From: Candidatus Saccharimonadota bacterium
GTDB lineage: Bacteria > Patescibacteriota > Saccharimonadia > Saccharimonadales > Saccharimonadaceae
Direction: 5' to 3'
NCBI GenBank assembly: GCA_009783235.1
Contig: WRHN01000003.1
Span: 1 to 64,000 of the forward strand
DNA: 64,000 bases
Under the pieces are notes generated by a model, which made no database searches, was not told where the DNA came from, and saw only the letters and a program-made list of their open reading frames with translations. Positions 41,401 through 51,314 of the stretch are shown here, one piece after another. Numbering within the stretch: position 1 is the first letter of the stretch; the number at the start of each line of letters is the position of its first letter. The position numbers and the translations under genes were made by a program.

Positions 41401-42408
41401 ATGAAGTTAAAAGAATTGGTTGATGGCGTCAAGAAAGTCGTTGTGATTCAGGCTGAGAATCCCGACGGAGATTCTTTAGGGTCGAGCGTGGCTCTAGAAC
41501 AGATTTTGGTAGACTTAGGTTTAGAGGTAAGTATGCACTGCATTGTGCAAATACCGACATATCTTCGGCATATTGCTGGTTGGGACAGGGTAGCCCAGGA
41601 GTTTGATTTTGACGCGGACGCAGCGATTATCGTGGATACGGTTTCGTCAGCTTTACTGAAGCGCACGCTGGAAATTCCTGGCGTGAGCGATTTTTTAAGC
41701 AAGCATCCTGTGCTAGTTATTGACCATCACAGTTTGCCTGAGCCTGACTTTAATTTTGATGCGCAATACGTGATTGACAATGGTGCGGCTGCTGCGGGCG
41801 AGATTATTTTTGGCCTTGCGCGCAAGGGCGGTTTAGCAATTAATGCCCAGGCCGCCACCAGTCTGTTTATCGCAATCCAGGCTGATACGCTTGGCCTGAC
41901 GACTGAATCAACGACGGCTGAGAGTTATGAAATTTCGGCGGAATTAATAAAGCTGGGCGCGGATCCAGCCAAGATTGAGACGGCCCGCAGAGAGTTAATG
42001 AAAAAATCGCCGCGCATTTTGGAGTACAAAGGAAAATTAATTGAGCGAATCACCTATCACTGCGACGGGCGGTTGGCCGTGGTGCGGATTCCGTTCGAGG
42101 AAATCGAGGAATTCAGTGCGGAATATAATCCGACTATGTTGGTGTTGGACGAAATGCGTTTGGTTACGGGGGTTGATGTGGCTTGCGGTATCAAGACTTA
42201 CCCTGACGGCAAGTTTACCGCCAAGTTTCGTACGAATTTGCCGGTTGCAGACACCATAGCGGGATATTTTGGCGGCGGCGGCCATGCCTATGCCTCGGGA
42301 TTTAAGGTGTTTGATGATGATTTTGAAAAAGTCGAAAATGAAATGATTGGTGCGATCGACAAAACATTAATCAGCTACGACAGGGAAAATGATGCTGAAG
42401 TTTCATAA
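41401..42408 (+). CDS. DHH-family phosphoesterase (NrnA / bifunctional oligoribonuclease type)
   Basis: A 335-residue protein. The DHH domain has NPDGDSLGS (about 20-28) and the signature IDHHS (about 106-110). The DHHA1 domain ends with GGGGHAYASGF (about 290-300). These are typical of NrnA-like enzymes, which degrade short RNA oligonucleotides and in some species dephosphorylate pAp. Manganese is the usual cofactor. The start at 41401 is favoured by promoter position; ATG 41395 is the alternative and 41362 is inside the preceding gene. cysS begins 20 bp before its end. Confidence 0.88.
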   Translation: MKLKELVDGVKKVVVIQAENPDGDSLGSSVALEQILVDLGLEVSMHCIVQIPTYLRHIAGWDRVAQEFDFDADAAIIVDTVSSALLKRTLEIPGVSDFLSKHPVLVIDHHSLPEPDFNFDAQYVIDNGAAAAGEIIFGLARKGGLAINAQAATSLFIAIQADTLGLTTESTTAESYEISAELIKLGADPAKIETARRELMKKSPRILEYKGKLIERITYHCDGRLAVVRIPFEEIEEFSAEYNPTMLVLDEMRLVTGVDVACGIKTYPDGKFTAKFRTNLPVADTIAGYFGGGGHAYASGFKVFDDDFEKVENEMIGAIDKTLISYDRENDAEVS

Positions 42409-43795
42409 CACTCTGACCCGCAAAGTCGAGTCGTTTCAGCCGAGTTCTGCGGCAATCACGACTATGTATTCGTGTGGCCCTACGGTGTATAATTATGCGC
42501 ATATCGGCAATCTTTCGGCATATATTTATTCGGATATTTTGACGCGCATGATAAAATTGTCGACGGGCAAACCGGTGAAGCGGGTGATGAATTTTACTGA
42601 TGTGGACGACAAAACAGTGCGCGACTCGAAGCTCAAGTATGCTGATATGGAACCGATGCTGGCGTTGGCGAGTTTGACGCGTGAATATGAAGAGATTTTC
42701 AAAAAAGAGATGCGCGAAATTGGTAATGATATTAGCGAGGTGCATTTTACGCGGGCTACTGAACATATCGAAGGAATTAAAAAACAAATTGAATTTTTAT
42801 TGGATGCGAAAATTGCTTACAAGGCTAGTGATGGAATTTATTTTTCGCTGAGCGAATATCAAAAAACTAGGAAATATGGCCAGCTATTGAAAATTTCTGT
42901 GGGCAATTCGCGCATTGATAATGATGAGTACGACAAAGACGTGGCGGGGGATTTTGCCCTGTGGAAGAAGCAAAAGGGCGACGAGCCGGCTTGGGAGTTT
43001 ACTTTAGCGGGGGAAGATTTTACTGGTCGTCCGGGTTGGCACATTGAGTGTTCGGCGATGATTAAAGAGAATCTGGGTCAGCCGATTGATGTTCATACTG
43101 GTAGCGTTGACAATATATTTCCGCATCACGAAAACGAAATTGCTCAAAGCACGGCTGGGCAGCAGCCCGAAAAATTGGCTAATTATTTTTTCCATAATGA
43201 ACATCTGCTAGTGGACGGCAAAAAAATGAGCAAGTCTTTGGGCAATTTTTACAAGTTGAGCGATGTGACGGACCGGGGGTTTTCGCCGCTGGCTTTCCGA
43301 CTGTTGGTTTTGCAGGGACATTATCGTAAGACGACTAATTTTACTTGGGGGAATTTAGAGGCGGCGAGCAATCGTTTGAATAAGTGGAAGAATGTTTTTG
43401 AGCTGACTTATCAAACCGAGGACAGTCGAGACGAAGCGCAGCTGGAGCGAGTTAACGCGTTGGTCGATCAGGCGATTGGTGCGATGATGGACGATTTAAA
43501 TGTAGCGGAGGCATTGAAATATTTGGACGAAGCGTTTACTTTGTTCGCGGGCTCAGACGGGGTCAATCATCTAGCTTTGACGGCGCTGGCGGTTTTTTGC
43601 TCAAGAGAGTTGGGGTTGTCGGTGGTTTCTTTGACTGATGATATTACGGACGAACAGAAAGCCAAAATAGCCGAGCGCGAAGAAGCTCGCGCTAGTCAGA
43701 ATTGGGCTTTGGCAGATGAAATTCGTAACGTGCTAGACCAGCAAGGCATAGTTTTGGATGATGCTAAGGGCGGCGTAATCTGGCATCGAGCCTGA
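42389..43795 (+). CDS. cysS: Cysteine--tRNA ligase
   Basis: A 468-residue class I synthetase. The HIGH-type motif is HIGN in CGPTVYNYAHIGN (about 30-42), and KMSKS is intact in KKMSKSLGNF (about 277-286). The zinc ligands are present: the Cys of SCGPT, the Cys of HIECS, and His/Glu in PHHENEIAQS. The enzyme selects cysteine through that zinc. The first codon lies inside the previous gene (20-bp overlap), which indicates translational coupling. A terminator overlaps its TGA. Confidence 0.95.
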   Translation: MMLKFHNTLTRKVESFQPSSAAITTMYSCGPTVYNYAHIGNLSAYIYSDILTRMIKLSTGKPVKRVMNFTDVDDKTVRDSKLKYADMEPMLALASLTREYEEIFKKEMREIGNDISEVHFTRATEHIEGIKKQIEFLLDAKIAYKASDGIYFSLSEYQKTRKYGQLLKISVGNSRIDNDEYDKDVAGDFALWKKQKGDEPAWEFTLAGEDFTGRPGWHIECSAMIKENLGQPIDVHTGSVDNIFPHHENEIAQSTAGQQPEKLANYFFHNEHLLVDGKKMSKSLGNFYKLSDVTDRGFSPLAFRLLVLQGHYRKTTNFTWGNLEAASNRLNKWKNVFELTYQTEDSRDEAQLERVNALVDQAIGAMMDDLNVAEALKYLDEAFTLFAGSDGVNHLALTALAVFCSRELGLSVVSLTDDITDEQKAKIAEREEARASQNWALADEIRNVLDQQGIVLDDAKGGVIWHRA

Positions 43796-43813
43796 GCTTG
43801 GGCTCGGGTTTTT
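43787..43813 (+). terminator. Terminator after cysS
   Basis: CGAGCC (43787-43792) pairs with GGCTCG (43801-43806), followed by GGTTTTTG. The stem begins within the last codons of cysS. Confidence 0.8.
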
Positions 43814-43843
43814 GCGCGCGGTATTGCTTGGAAAAAACAGCAA

Positions 43844-45262
43844 TTAAGACGCGGGTTGATACTTGGTGATGTCATCGACGCGTGTGGCGAAGTATGGTTG
43901 AGGGCGACCTTTTTGGCGGATAAACAACGCAAAGGTGCTGTCGACATTGAAGTAGCGAGGCTCCTCGGGCCTTGTTGGCGGTTCAACCATGCCCGTTGCT
44001 GCGTGCATCATTGCTTCACTTCTAACCGAGCCGCCCTTTTCGTCCAAGCTCAGCTGAATGGTTTGAATAGCGTCTATGATGACCATTGGCTCTGAATTAG
44101 GCTGCTTAACAGGAAACGGGTGCCCGACCAATTCGTCGTACTTGCGCACCTCGTTCAGTTTTAGGTTTGGTGCCTTGAAAGTGTCTTGGTCGCGCAAGCG
44201 CTTTGCGTCGTCATATTTTTTAGTCGCGTCATTCATATTGTTGTAAATTTCGCCAAACGAATCGCCCTCTGGATTTTTGACAAAAATCACTTCATCACCA
44301 GTTTTGGTATTGATGGCGATCGCAAAACTGTCAGCAGAGTCGTAATATAAAATTTCAATTTGGTTGCGCGCGGCGTCTTGAGAGGGACCGTCAAGGCCGA
44401 AGTAGTTGACTTCTTGATAGTCGCCAAAATCCGCGGCGTCTAGTTTTGCAAATTCGTATTGATATTCAAAAATTCGTTTTAGCATGGCGTAGAGAACGTA
44501 GTCGCCGTTTTCGCTCCAGTCAATAGTGTCTAAAATGTCGCTGGTTTCGCTAAATTTTTGTTTAATGCCGTTTTCGATTTTAGTTTTAAGCGCGGGTGTT
44601 TTGGGGCCGTGGGCTTTAAAATAGTAGTCGTTCGACAACATAGAGGTGTTGAACGACCCTTTGTTGAGGTTGTCCACCATGGCGATTTGAACGTCGCCAA
44701 AGTCAATATCTTGGTGGACGACTTCGTTTTTCAAATCATTCCAAATCAGTTGGAAGGTGCCGCACCAAGCACTGTTGGCGTTGATAGTGTCGTCAAACGT
44801 CGGCACAATGTTGATGCCCTCGGCGTGCGCTGGCGTGGATGACGCGGGCGTTTGTTGGCTGCTAGATTGGTGAGTGGGCTCCGGATTATTTTGTTTGTCA
44901 GTCAGCAGAAAATACGCTAGAGCGCCAACGCAGAGAATAAGTACCAGAGCATTTACGATGATGACCAGCAGCGGCTTTTTCTTTTTGGTTGGGGTTGGAG
45001 GCGCAAAAGCGTAGTTTGGCTCGGGTGCGGGGTCAGGTTGTTCTGGTTGTAGTGGCGCTGGTTGAGGTGTTGGCTGCTGCGACAATTCGCCGGGCGCAGG
45101 TTGGCTAGGCGCAGCATCGACAGCCGGCACTTGGTTTAGTACGGGTTCAGCAACTGGCGTTTGATCTAGCGCGGGTTCGATATTTGGCGTTGGATTTGGT
45201 TCGCCAGCACCTGGATCTGTTCCCGGCACGGGCGTTACTGGATTTTGACTGTCGTCATTCAT
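43844..45262 (-). CDS. Membrane-anchored protein with serpin-like ectodomain
   Basis: A 472-residue protein. The N-terminal 95 residues are Pro/Gln/Glu-rich, followed by KKKK and one membrane helix (about 98-120). The ectodomain (about 150-470) has the order of features of a serpin: a VLYAMLKRIFEYQYEF segment, ILYYDSADSFAIAINTK, then LDEKGG at the hinge position, SEAMMHAATGM in the reactive-loop position, and finally FNVDSTFALFIRQKG resembling the serpin C-terminal signature. Serpins inhibit proteases by loop insertion. The resemblance was judged by eye and is divergent. A leaderless-type promoter (45269-45277) serves it. Confidence 0.6.
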   Translation of the reverse strand: MNDDSQNPVTPVPGTDPGAGEPNPTPNIEPALDQTPVAEPVLNQVPAVDAAPSQPAPGELSQQPTPQPAPLQPEQPDPAPEPNYAFAPPTPTKKKKPLLVIIVNALVLILCVGALAYFLLTDKQNNPEPTHQSSSQQTPASSTPAHAEGINIVPTFDDTINANSAWCGTFQLIWNDLKNEVVHQDIDFGDVQIAMVDNLNKGSFNTSMLSNDYYFKAHGPKTPALKTKIENGIKQKFSETSDILDTIDWSENGDYVLYAMLKRIFEYQYEFAKLDAADFGDYQEVNYFGLDGPSQDAARNQIEILYYDSADSFAIAINTKTGDEVIFVKNPEGDSFGEIYNNMNDATKKYDDAKRLRDQDTFKAPNLKLNEVRKYDELVGHPFPVKQPNSEPMVIIDAIQTIQLSLDEKGGSVRSEAMMHAATGMVEPPTRPEEPRYFNVDSTFALFIRQKGRPQPYFATRVDDITKYQPAS

Positions 45263-45268
45263 GGGTTA

Positions 45269-45277
45269 ATTATAACA
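45269..45277 (-). promoter_or_regulatory. Extended -10 promoter of the serpin-like gene
   Basis: On the minus strand TGTTATAAT; its last base is 7 nt before the ATG at 45262. Confidence 0.65.
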
Positions 45278-45298
45278 AAGCGTAAGCTAAGTGGCAAC

Positions 45299-45970
45299 TC
45301 AAGACCAGTCAATAGGCTCGAGGCCTTTTGCTCTCAGATAGTCATTGGTTTTAGAAAAAGGTTTGGAGCCAAAAAAGCCGCCAGACGCCGACAGCGGCGA
45401 CGGGTGCACAGACTCTAAAATGAGAATTTCTGGACTGGTCAAAAACTGTTTTAGTTGACGAGCGTTGGCGCCCCAGAGAATCGCAACCAGCGGTTCGTCG
45501 CGCTGATTGAGGACTTTGATGGCTTGTTCGGTGACGGCTTCCCACCCTTTACCGGCGTGGGAGTTTGGTCTGCCAGATTGAACCGACAAAGTGCGATTCA
45601 GCAACATAACGCCCTGCTCGCTCCAGCGTGACAGATCGCCGTCTGGCGGTGGTGGCACATCGAGATCGTTTGTGAGCTCTTGGTAAATATTCTGTAAACT
45701 TTTAGGCAGAGGCTTAACGTTTTTGGCGACCGCGAAGCTCAAGCCAATGGGATGACCTGGCGTAGGATAGGGGTCTTGGCCAACAATCAACACCCGTACG
45801 TCTTTGAGCGGAGTAGAAAAAGCACGGAAAATGTTCTCAGCTTGCGGCAAAAATCGCCGCCCAGCACGCACTTCTTCACGCAAGAAGTCGCCCATTTTAC
45901 GAATATCTGTTTCGACAGGTTTCATGGCCGTTGCCCAATCCGGCGCCATGATTTCTGATAATTTTTTCAT
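45299..45970 (-). CDS. ung: Uracil-DNA glycosylase
   Basis: A 223-residue family 1 glycosylase that removes uracil from DNA. The water-activating motif reads [18 protein letters not shown] (about 63-80), with the PYP variant usual in actinobacterial enzymes. The Leu-loop [19 protein letters not shown] is near 193-211, and [16 protein letters not shown] is also typical. It is transcribed divergently from the transporter gene at 46037. Confidence 0.94.
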   Translation of the reverse strand: MKKLSEIMAPDWATAMKPVETDIRKMGDFLREEVRAGRRFLPQAENIFRAFSTPLKDVRVLIVGQDPYPTPGHPIGLSFAVAKNVKPLPKSLQNIYQELTNDLDVPPPPDGDLSRWSEQGVMLLNRTLSVQSGRPNSHAGKGWEAVTEQAIKVLNQRDEPLVAILWGANARQLKQFLTSPEILILESVHPSPLSASGGFFGSKPFSKTNDYLRAKGLEPIDWS

Positions 45971-45976
45971 GAACTC

Positions 45977-45985
45977 ATTTTAGCA
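45977..45985 (-). promoter_or_regulatory. Extended -10 promoter of ung
   Basis: Minus-strand TGCTAAAAT; its last base is 7 nt before the ATG at 45970. Confidence 0.65.
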
Positions 45986-46021
45986 CATCATGGGCCAACC
46001 CTTGAAGCAACCGAAAATTAG

Positions 46022-46030
46022 TGTTACAAT
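46022..46030 (+). promoter_or_regulatory. Extended -10 promoter of the AI-2E transporter gene
   Basis: TGTTACAAT; its last base is 7 nt before the ATG at 46037. A GTG at 46031 would be too close. Confidence 0.65.
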
Positions 46031-46036
46031 GTGTAT

Positions 46037-47188
46037 ATGGATAAAACTCCGAGGAAACACATAAGTATTTCGACCAAAACAATTCTGCGTTTTTGGTTGG
46101 TGCCGCTGGCGATTGTGGCGGCTGTGTTGGCGGTGCGCTGGGCTTTGCCGGCTTTGGTGATGATTTTTGTGGCGTTTTTCTTGGCGGTGGTGCTGAATCG
46201 GCCGACAGTGTTTTTGGCGAAATATATAAAATCGCGCTCGGCTTCGGCCATTATAGCTTTGGCCGGGTTGATTTTGGTGACGGTGCTGGCTTTTTACACG
46301 GTGGTGCCACTTTTTGCTAAACAAACGGTAACTTTTGTTTCGAGTTTGCCGAACACTTTTAGCCAATTGCAGCAATCGAGCGATGAGGTTTATGAATTTT
46401 TGCGCGATCATGGTCTGGAAGAACAGTACACCCAGGTCGTTGACAGTGCGAAAAGCGGTATCGTCAGTATGCTGAGCAATGCGGCCCAGAATGTGGTGGG
46501 CCTGTTTGGCGGTTTGTTGAATGCTTTGATCGTGGCGACGCTGGTTGTTGTGATGACGTTGTTTATGTTGATTGAGGGGCCCATGTGGACGGAGCGTTTC
46601 TGGCGGCTGGCGTACACCGACAAGGCGCGACGCGAACACCACCAGGGAATCGCTGAAAAAATGTACCATGTGGTAACCGGCTATATCAACGGCGCGGCGC
46701 TACTTGGTTTAATGACGGCAATTGTTTGCGGTCTGGCGGTTTTTGTTGCGACGCTGGTTGCACCAGTGCCAATTGACGTGGTCATACCTTCGATGCTGGT
46801 GATGTTTGTCTGCGCGTTTATTCCGATGTTTGGTTCGCCTGTTTCTGGCACGGTGGTTTCTTTGCTGCTGTTGCTTTATAGTTGGCCGGCAGCGCTTATT
46901 TTTGCCGCTTACTTCATCATCTTTCAGCAAATTCAAAACAACATATTTGTGCCGAAAATTTTCGCAAAGCGCGTTAACATTTCTAATTTGATGGTACTTA
47001 TTGCGGTGGTGATTGGTACTTATTGCGGCGGTTTCTTGGGCATTCTGATTTCGATACCAGCAGCGGGATGTCTGCAAATTTTGATTCGTGAAATTATTGT
47101 CAGGAAAAAATTGAGCAGCCAAGACAAGGTCGAAAAAGAAAAAGACGCTAAAAAATTGGCAGCCAAGTCCGAATCGCCAAAAAATTAA
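46037..47188 (+). CDS. AI-2E family transporter (PerM-like)
   Basis: A 383-residue inner-membrane protein. Two or three N-terminal helices (about 18-55 and 65-85) are followed by a soluble helical segment (about 95-150). Further helices lie at about 155-180, 210-240, 245-275 and 280-340. The GSPVSGTVVSLLLLLYSW and IFVPKIFAKRVNISNLMVLIA stretches are typical of this family. Members export small molecules or ions; the AI-2 name does not prove that substrate. The C-terminal 30 residues are Lys-rich. Confidence 0.88.
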   Translation: MDKTPRKHISISTKTILRFWLVPLAIVAAVLAVRWALPALVMIFVAFFLAVVLNRPTVFLAKYIKSRSASAIIALAGLILVTVLAFYTVVPLFAKQTVTFVSSLPNTFSQLQQSSDEVYEFLRDHGLEEQYTQVVDSAKSGIVSMLSNAAQNVVGLFGGLLNALIVATLVVVMTLFMLIEGPMWTERFWRLAYTDKARREHHQGIAEKMYHVVTGYINGAALLGLMTAIVCGLAVFVATLVAPVPIDVVIPSMLVMFVCAFIPMFGSPVSGTVVSLLLLLYSWPAALIFAAYFIIFQQIQNNIFVPKIFAKRVNISNLMVLIAVVIGTYCGGFLGILISIPAAGCLQILIREIIVRKKLSSQDKVEKEKDAKKLAAKSESPKN

Positions 47189-47208
47189 GCTTTTAAAAAT
47201 CCACACAA

Positions 47209-47246
47209 AAGAGAAAGGCCCAGCGCTTCTAGGAAGCGGCTGGGCC
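47209..47246 (-). terminator. Terminator of the 47278 operon (minus strand)
   Basis: GGCCCAGC (47217-47224) pairs with GCTGGGCC (47239-47246) and the inner GCTTC with GAAGC. On the minus strand it is followed by TTTCTCTTTT. Confidence 0.8.
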
Positions 47247-47277
47247 GTGTAAGTTGATTTACATTTGTTTCTCTACT

Positions 47278-48531
47278 CTAGACAGGGGCCGTATCAAACA
47301 GATTTTTGACGATGTTGGCCTCTTCTCCAGTATGATCGAATTTACCAATTAAAGCAAAATCGATAGCTTGCTCCAGGTTGTCGGCCCTTGCCAAAAAACT
47401 GACGTTGTTGACTAGCCCTGCAAAATAAATTTGCAGTTTAGAATAAAATACGCCCGGCTGCTTCCAGTCGGTACCCCTAAAGGCATTGTCAAGATGAGTC
47501 AGAGCCTCGGCCTCGCTAAACGAATAAACGCTCAGCAAATCCTCAAAGGTCTCGCGACCGTCACGGGGAAGTGCCTCTTTGCGGTCAATGCCCGCGATCA
47601 AGCCGGCCGCGATATAACGCTTGCGCGCTCTATCGATGCCTTCGTTCTCCCAACTGCCAGAGGCGCCACATTCCAAAAGTACGGCTAGGCCTTCTTCTTT
47701 CTCCAAGTAATCAGCCGTGCCACTTTCAAGGGACTTGTAACCAGTTTCTTTACCTGATATACCTCGTCCGACGTGAATAACCAGTTCATGAACTATGCGC
47801 CCCCTCAGGGCCGCCGCAGTCATCTGTCGGCTTGGTGGCACGAACACTCGCTTCTTGCCGTGGTTCGTAGCAATTGTTGAGTGGGCCTCGCTAATCTCTG
47901 CCGCATAACCAGCAGCATGATAATTGAGCACCATCATAGCCTCGTTCAGAACGTAGACAATCTGCTGGGCATTATATACCACCTCGTCGTCAGTTTCTGG
48001 TGCTACTGCAAGAGCGTCACCCCAACGGTTATATACGAGACCGTTTAATTGGTTCATGAGTTGGTCGTTAAATATTGTTTCAGGCTGCAATGCAATCTGG
48101 AACAATTCCGGCGCTACCACACCATGAAGCAGGCGATTGTACTGTACGAAACGTTGTGGATCGCCAGTACGCAAAAGACATTCAGCACCCCGCACAAGCT
48201 CCATCTTGTTGAGGTTGCGTATGTGTCTTCCGCCCTCTAGCGAACAGACAGCCCAAAGCGGAATATCTCCTTGTTCTTTGTAAGCATGGCCAGCCAGCAG
48301 TAGATTTCGAGCTGCTTCGCTAGTTTGCTCGAGCTTACTCATAAAGCTGTCTGTTGCGTAGAGATTCTCCAGCTCCGGATATAAATATTCCGGAAACTCG
48401 ACTTCTCCGCGAGCAAACTTTTCACGACTTAGCTTTCGCGCATCTTCATCACCCTGAAACTTTTTATAGTCGACGAACGATGATTTAACGTCGATCCATT
48501 GCTGAATCTCCGCGGGGATATTGACTGTCAT
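47278..48531 (-). CDS. DUF1704 family zinc metallopeptidase (MATCAP-like)
   Basis: A 417-residue protein. The zinc motif HELVIH (an HExxxH form, about 246-251) is followed after about 28 residues by EEGLAVLLE, which supplies the third ligand. This pair is diagnostic of DUF1704, the family that includes eukaryotic tyrosine carboxypeptidases of the MATCAP type. Bacterial members have unknown substrates. No signal peptide is visible, so it is probably cytoplasmic. The ATG at 48531 follows AGGAGT at a good distance; TTG 48537 is less likely. It is the second gene after a small acidic protein, from which it may be translated in concert. Confidence 0.75.
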   Translation of the reverse strand: MTVNIPAEIQQWIDVKSSFVDYKKFQGDEDARKLSREKFARGEVEFPEYLYPELENLYATDSFMSKLEQTSEAARNLLLAGHAYKEQGDIPLWAVCSLEGGRHIRNLNKMELVRGAECLLRTGDPQRFVQYNRLLHGVVAPELFQIALQPETIFNDQLMNQLNGLVYNRWGDALAVAPETDDEVVYNAQQIVYVLNEAMMVLNYHAAGYAAEISEAHSTIATNHGKKRVFVPPSRQMTAAALRGRIVHELVIHVGRGISGKETGYKSLESGTADYLEKEEGLAVLLECGASGSWENEGIDRARKRYIAAGLIAGIDRKEALPRDGRETFEDLLSVYSFSEAEALTHLDNAFRGTDWKQPGVFYSKLQIYFAGLVNNVSFLARADNLEQAIDFALIGKFDHTGEEANIVKNLFDTAPV

Positions 48532-48554
48532 TTGCAATCAACTCCTTTCTATTT

Positions 48555-48893
48555 CTATTGCGATTTCCGTCGGTTGGGTTTGGTCCCGTACTGTTCAAAC
48601 AGTGCGTCTTGCAATTCTTCATCGAGCGGATCTTGCTGGTCGTCGGGGTCATCCAATTCTTTCAACTCCTCAAGCTCTTCCAGCTTGCCAAACTTGTATT
48701 GCTGGGGTTTGAGACCCAGAAATAGCCGCTTCAGCTTTTGGAAAAAACTAACATTGTGATCAGCATTTGCCACTGTAAGAATCAAGGCATTAATTTCCTG
48801 AATTCTCAAGTTATTTATCCAAACTATTTGGTTGTTGTTCGCGATGATATAATTTCTGTCAGAAATTTCATCGGCAAGTTCTTGGCTGTACAT
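48555..48893 (-). CDS. Small hypothetical protein with acidic tail (112 aa)
   Basis: ATG 48893 is chosen because AAAGGTGG lies 8-10 nt upstream; the longer frame to 49007 runs back through the promoter. The N-terminal 50 residues look like a small alpha/beta unit (YIIANNNQIVWINNLR, INALILTVANA). A basic patch (LKRLFLGLKPQQYK) is followed by a very acidic Glu/Asp/Leu tail. No family is recognised. It is the first gene of a two-gene operon with the DUF1704 peptidase, so a regulatory or substrate role is possible. Confidence 0.65.
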   Translation of the reverse strand: MYSQELADEISDRNYIIANNNQIVWINNLRIQEINALILTVANADHNVSFFQKLKRLFLGLKPQQYKFGKLEELEELKELDDPDDQQDPLDEELQDALFEQYGTKPNRRKSQ

Positions 48894-48978
48894 CTGTACG
48901 CACCACCTTTCTTTCTCGTAGAAAAACAAATTGTAAAAGTAAAAGCACCTTCGCTGAGCGAGAGTACCCTCTGTCAGT

Positions 48979-49007
48979 ATTTTATCATAACAAGGCTGAT
49001 AAGTCAA
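48979..49007 (-). promoter_or_regulatory. Consensus promoter of the DUF1704 operon
   Basis: Minus-strand TTGACT (49007-49002), 17-bp spacer, TAAAAT (48984-48979) with an extended TG. The leader is about 80 nt with a GAGGGTACTC-type hairpin. Confidence 0.85.
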
Positions 49008-49016
49008 TAATTCAAA

Positions 49017-50190
<1,174 letters not shown>

Positions 50191-50243
50191 AGTACGGCGC
50201 GGAGTTAATTTAATGTATTATCGCCAAAAGCTGATGGCCGCTG

Positions 50244-51275
50244 TCATAAAATCAACATACTATCACCGTAGCTCAAAAATTTGTAAGAATCCGATTTGGC
50301 GTGCTCGTAGGCTGCGCTCAAGTTATCCCAGCCGGCAAACGCCGCCGCTAACATCAACACCGTAGAGTTGGGCGCATGAAAGTTGGTGAGCAGGCCATCG
50401 ACGATTTTAAAATTATATCCTGGGTATATGAAAATATCGGCCTCGCCGCGCACTTCGCTAGGAGTCGCTTGCGCGTTGATTGTCTTGGCACAGTATTCTA
50501 GCGTTCTGGCCACTGTAGTGCCGAGGGCGATAACGCGATAACCACTTTGCTTGGCGTGGCGGATAGCGGTGAGAGTCTGGGTTGGCAACACGAAGTATTC
50601 GGCGTGCATTCGGTGTTTTCGGATATCATCAACGCGGATTGGCAAGAAAGTGCCCAACCCGACACGCAAGGTCAGGCTGGTAATTTTTATTTTCTTGGCG
50701 CGGAGTTTTTCAAGTAGCGAGTCGGTCATGTTCAGGCTGGCGGTCGGTGCGGCGGCCGAGCCTAAATTGCGGGCAAAAACCGTTTGATAGCGCTCGGTGT
50801 CGCTGGGCGTAGCGTCGCGCTTGAGGTAGGGTGGCAGAGGGGGCGTGCCATACTCGTTAGTGAGTTCTAGCAAGTCTGATTTTGAGCGAATAATCGCTAG
50901 CCCATTACCGAGTATGTCCACCACCTCTAGTTTGTGTTGATCAATAAACAATTCTTCGCCCGTCTGAAGTCGTCCGCGATACAGCACTTGGTGTTGATGC
51001 CAATTGGTGTCGGCTAGGTGCTTTTCCAAGACGACCAATTCGCGCTTGGCACCGTTTTTCTTAGTAGCAATGAGGCGCGACTTCATAACTTTAGTGTCGT
51101 TGATGATTAGAAGATCGCCAGGGTCAAGAAATTCGGCCAGATTCGCATAATGAGAATCTTGAACGCGACCGGTTCGGCGGTCTAAAACTAGTAGGCGCGA
51201 AGTTCCGCGCGTTCGCGGCGGATGTTTGGCGATTAAGTTTTCTGGCAAATTGTAACTAAAGTCTGATGGTTTCAT
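50244..51275 (-). CDS. queA: S-adenosylmethionine:tRNA ribosyltransferase-isomerase QueA
   Basis: A 343-residue enzyme that transfers and isomerises the ribose of SAM onto preQ1 in tRNA to give epoxyqueuosine. The N-terminus MKPSDFSYNLPENLIAKHP is typical and sets the start at 51275; the longer frame would run through the divergent promoter. Other motifs are DPGDLLIINDTKVMKSRL, GSAAAPTASLNMTDSLLEKL, and NFHAPNSTVLMLAAAFAG. It lies just upstream of tgt. The last pathway step (QueG or QueH) is represented only by a short QueH-like remnant at 51758. Confidence 0.94.
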   Translation of the reverse strand: MKPSDFSYNLPENLIAKHPPRTRGTSRLLVLDRRTGRVQDSHYANLAEFLDPGDLLIINDTKVMKSRLIATKKNGAKRELVVLEKHLADTNWHQHQVLYRGRLQTGEELFIDQHKLEVVDILGNGLAIIRSKSDLLELTNEYGTPPLPPYLKRDATPSDTERYQTVFARNLGSAAAPTASLNMTDSLLEKLRAKKIKITSLTLRVGLGTFLPIRVDDIRKHRMHAEYFVLPTQTLTAIRHAKQSGYRVIALGTTVARTLEYCAKTINAQATPSEVRGEADIFIYPGYNFKIVDGLLTNFHAPNSTVLMLAAAFAGWDNLSAAYEHAKSDSYKFLSYGDSMLIL

Positions 51276-51283
51276 TGCTAGCA

Positions 51284-51292
51284 AATATATCA
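51284..51292 (-). promoter_or_regulatory. Extended -10 promoter of queA
   Basis: Minus-strand TGATATATT, 9 nt before the ATG at 51275, back-to-back with the promoter of the GNAT gene. Confidence 0.45.
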
Positions 51293-51298
51293 TAAAGA

Positions 51299-51307
51299 TG
51301 CTAGAAT
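51299..51307 (+). promoter_or_regulatory. Extended -10 promoter of the GNAT gene
   Basis: TGCTAGAAT; its last base is 8 nt before the ATG at 51315. Confidence 0.6.
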
Positions 51308-51314
51308 ATACACA

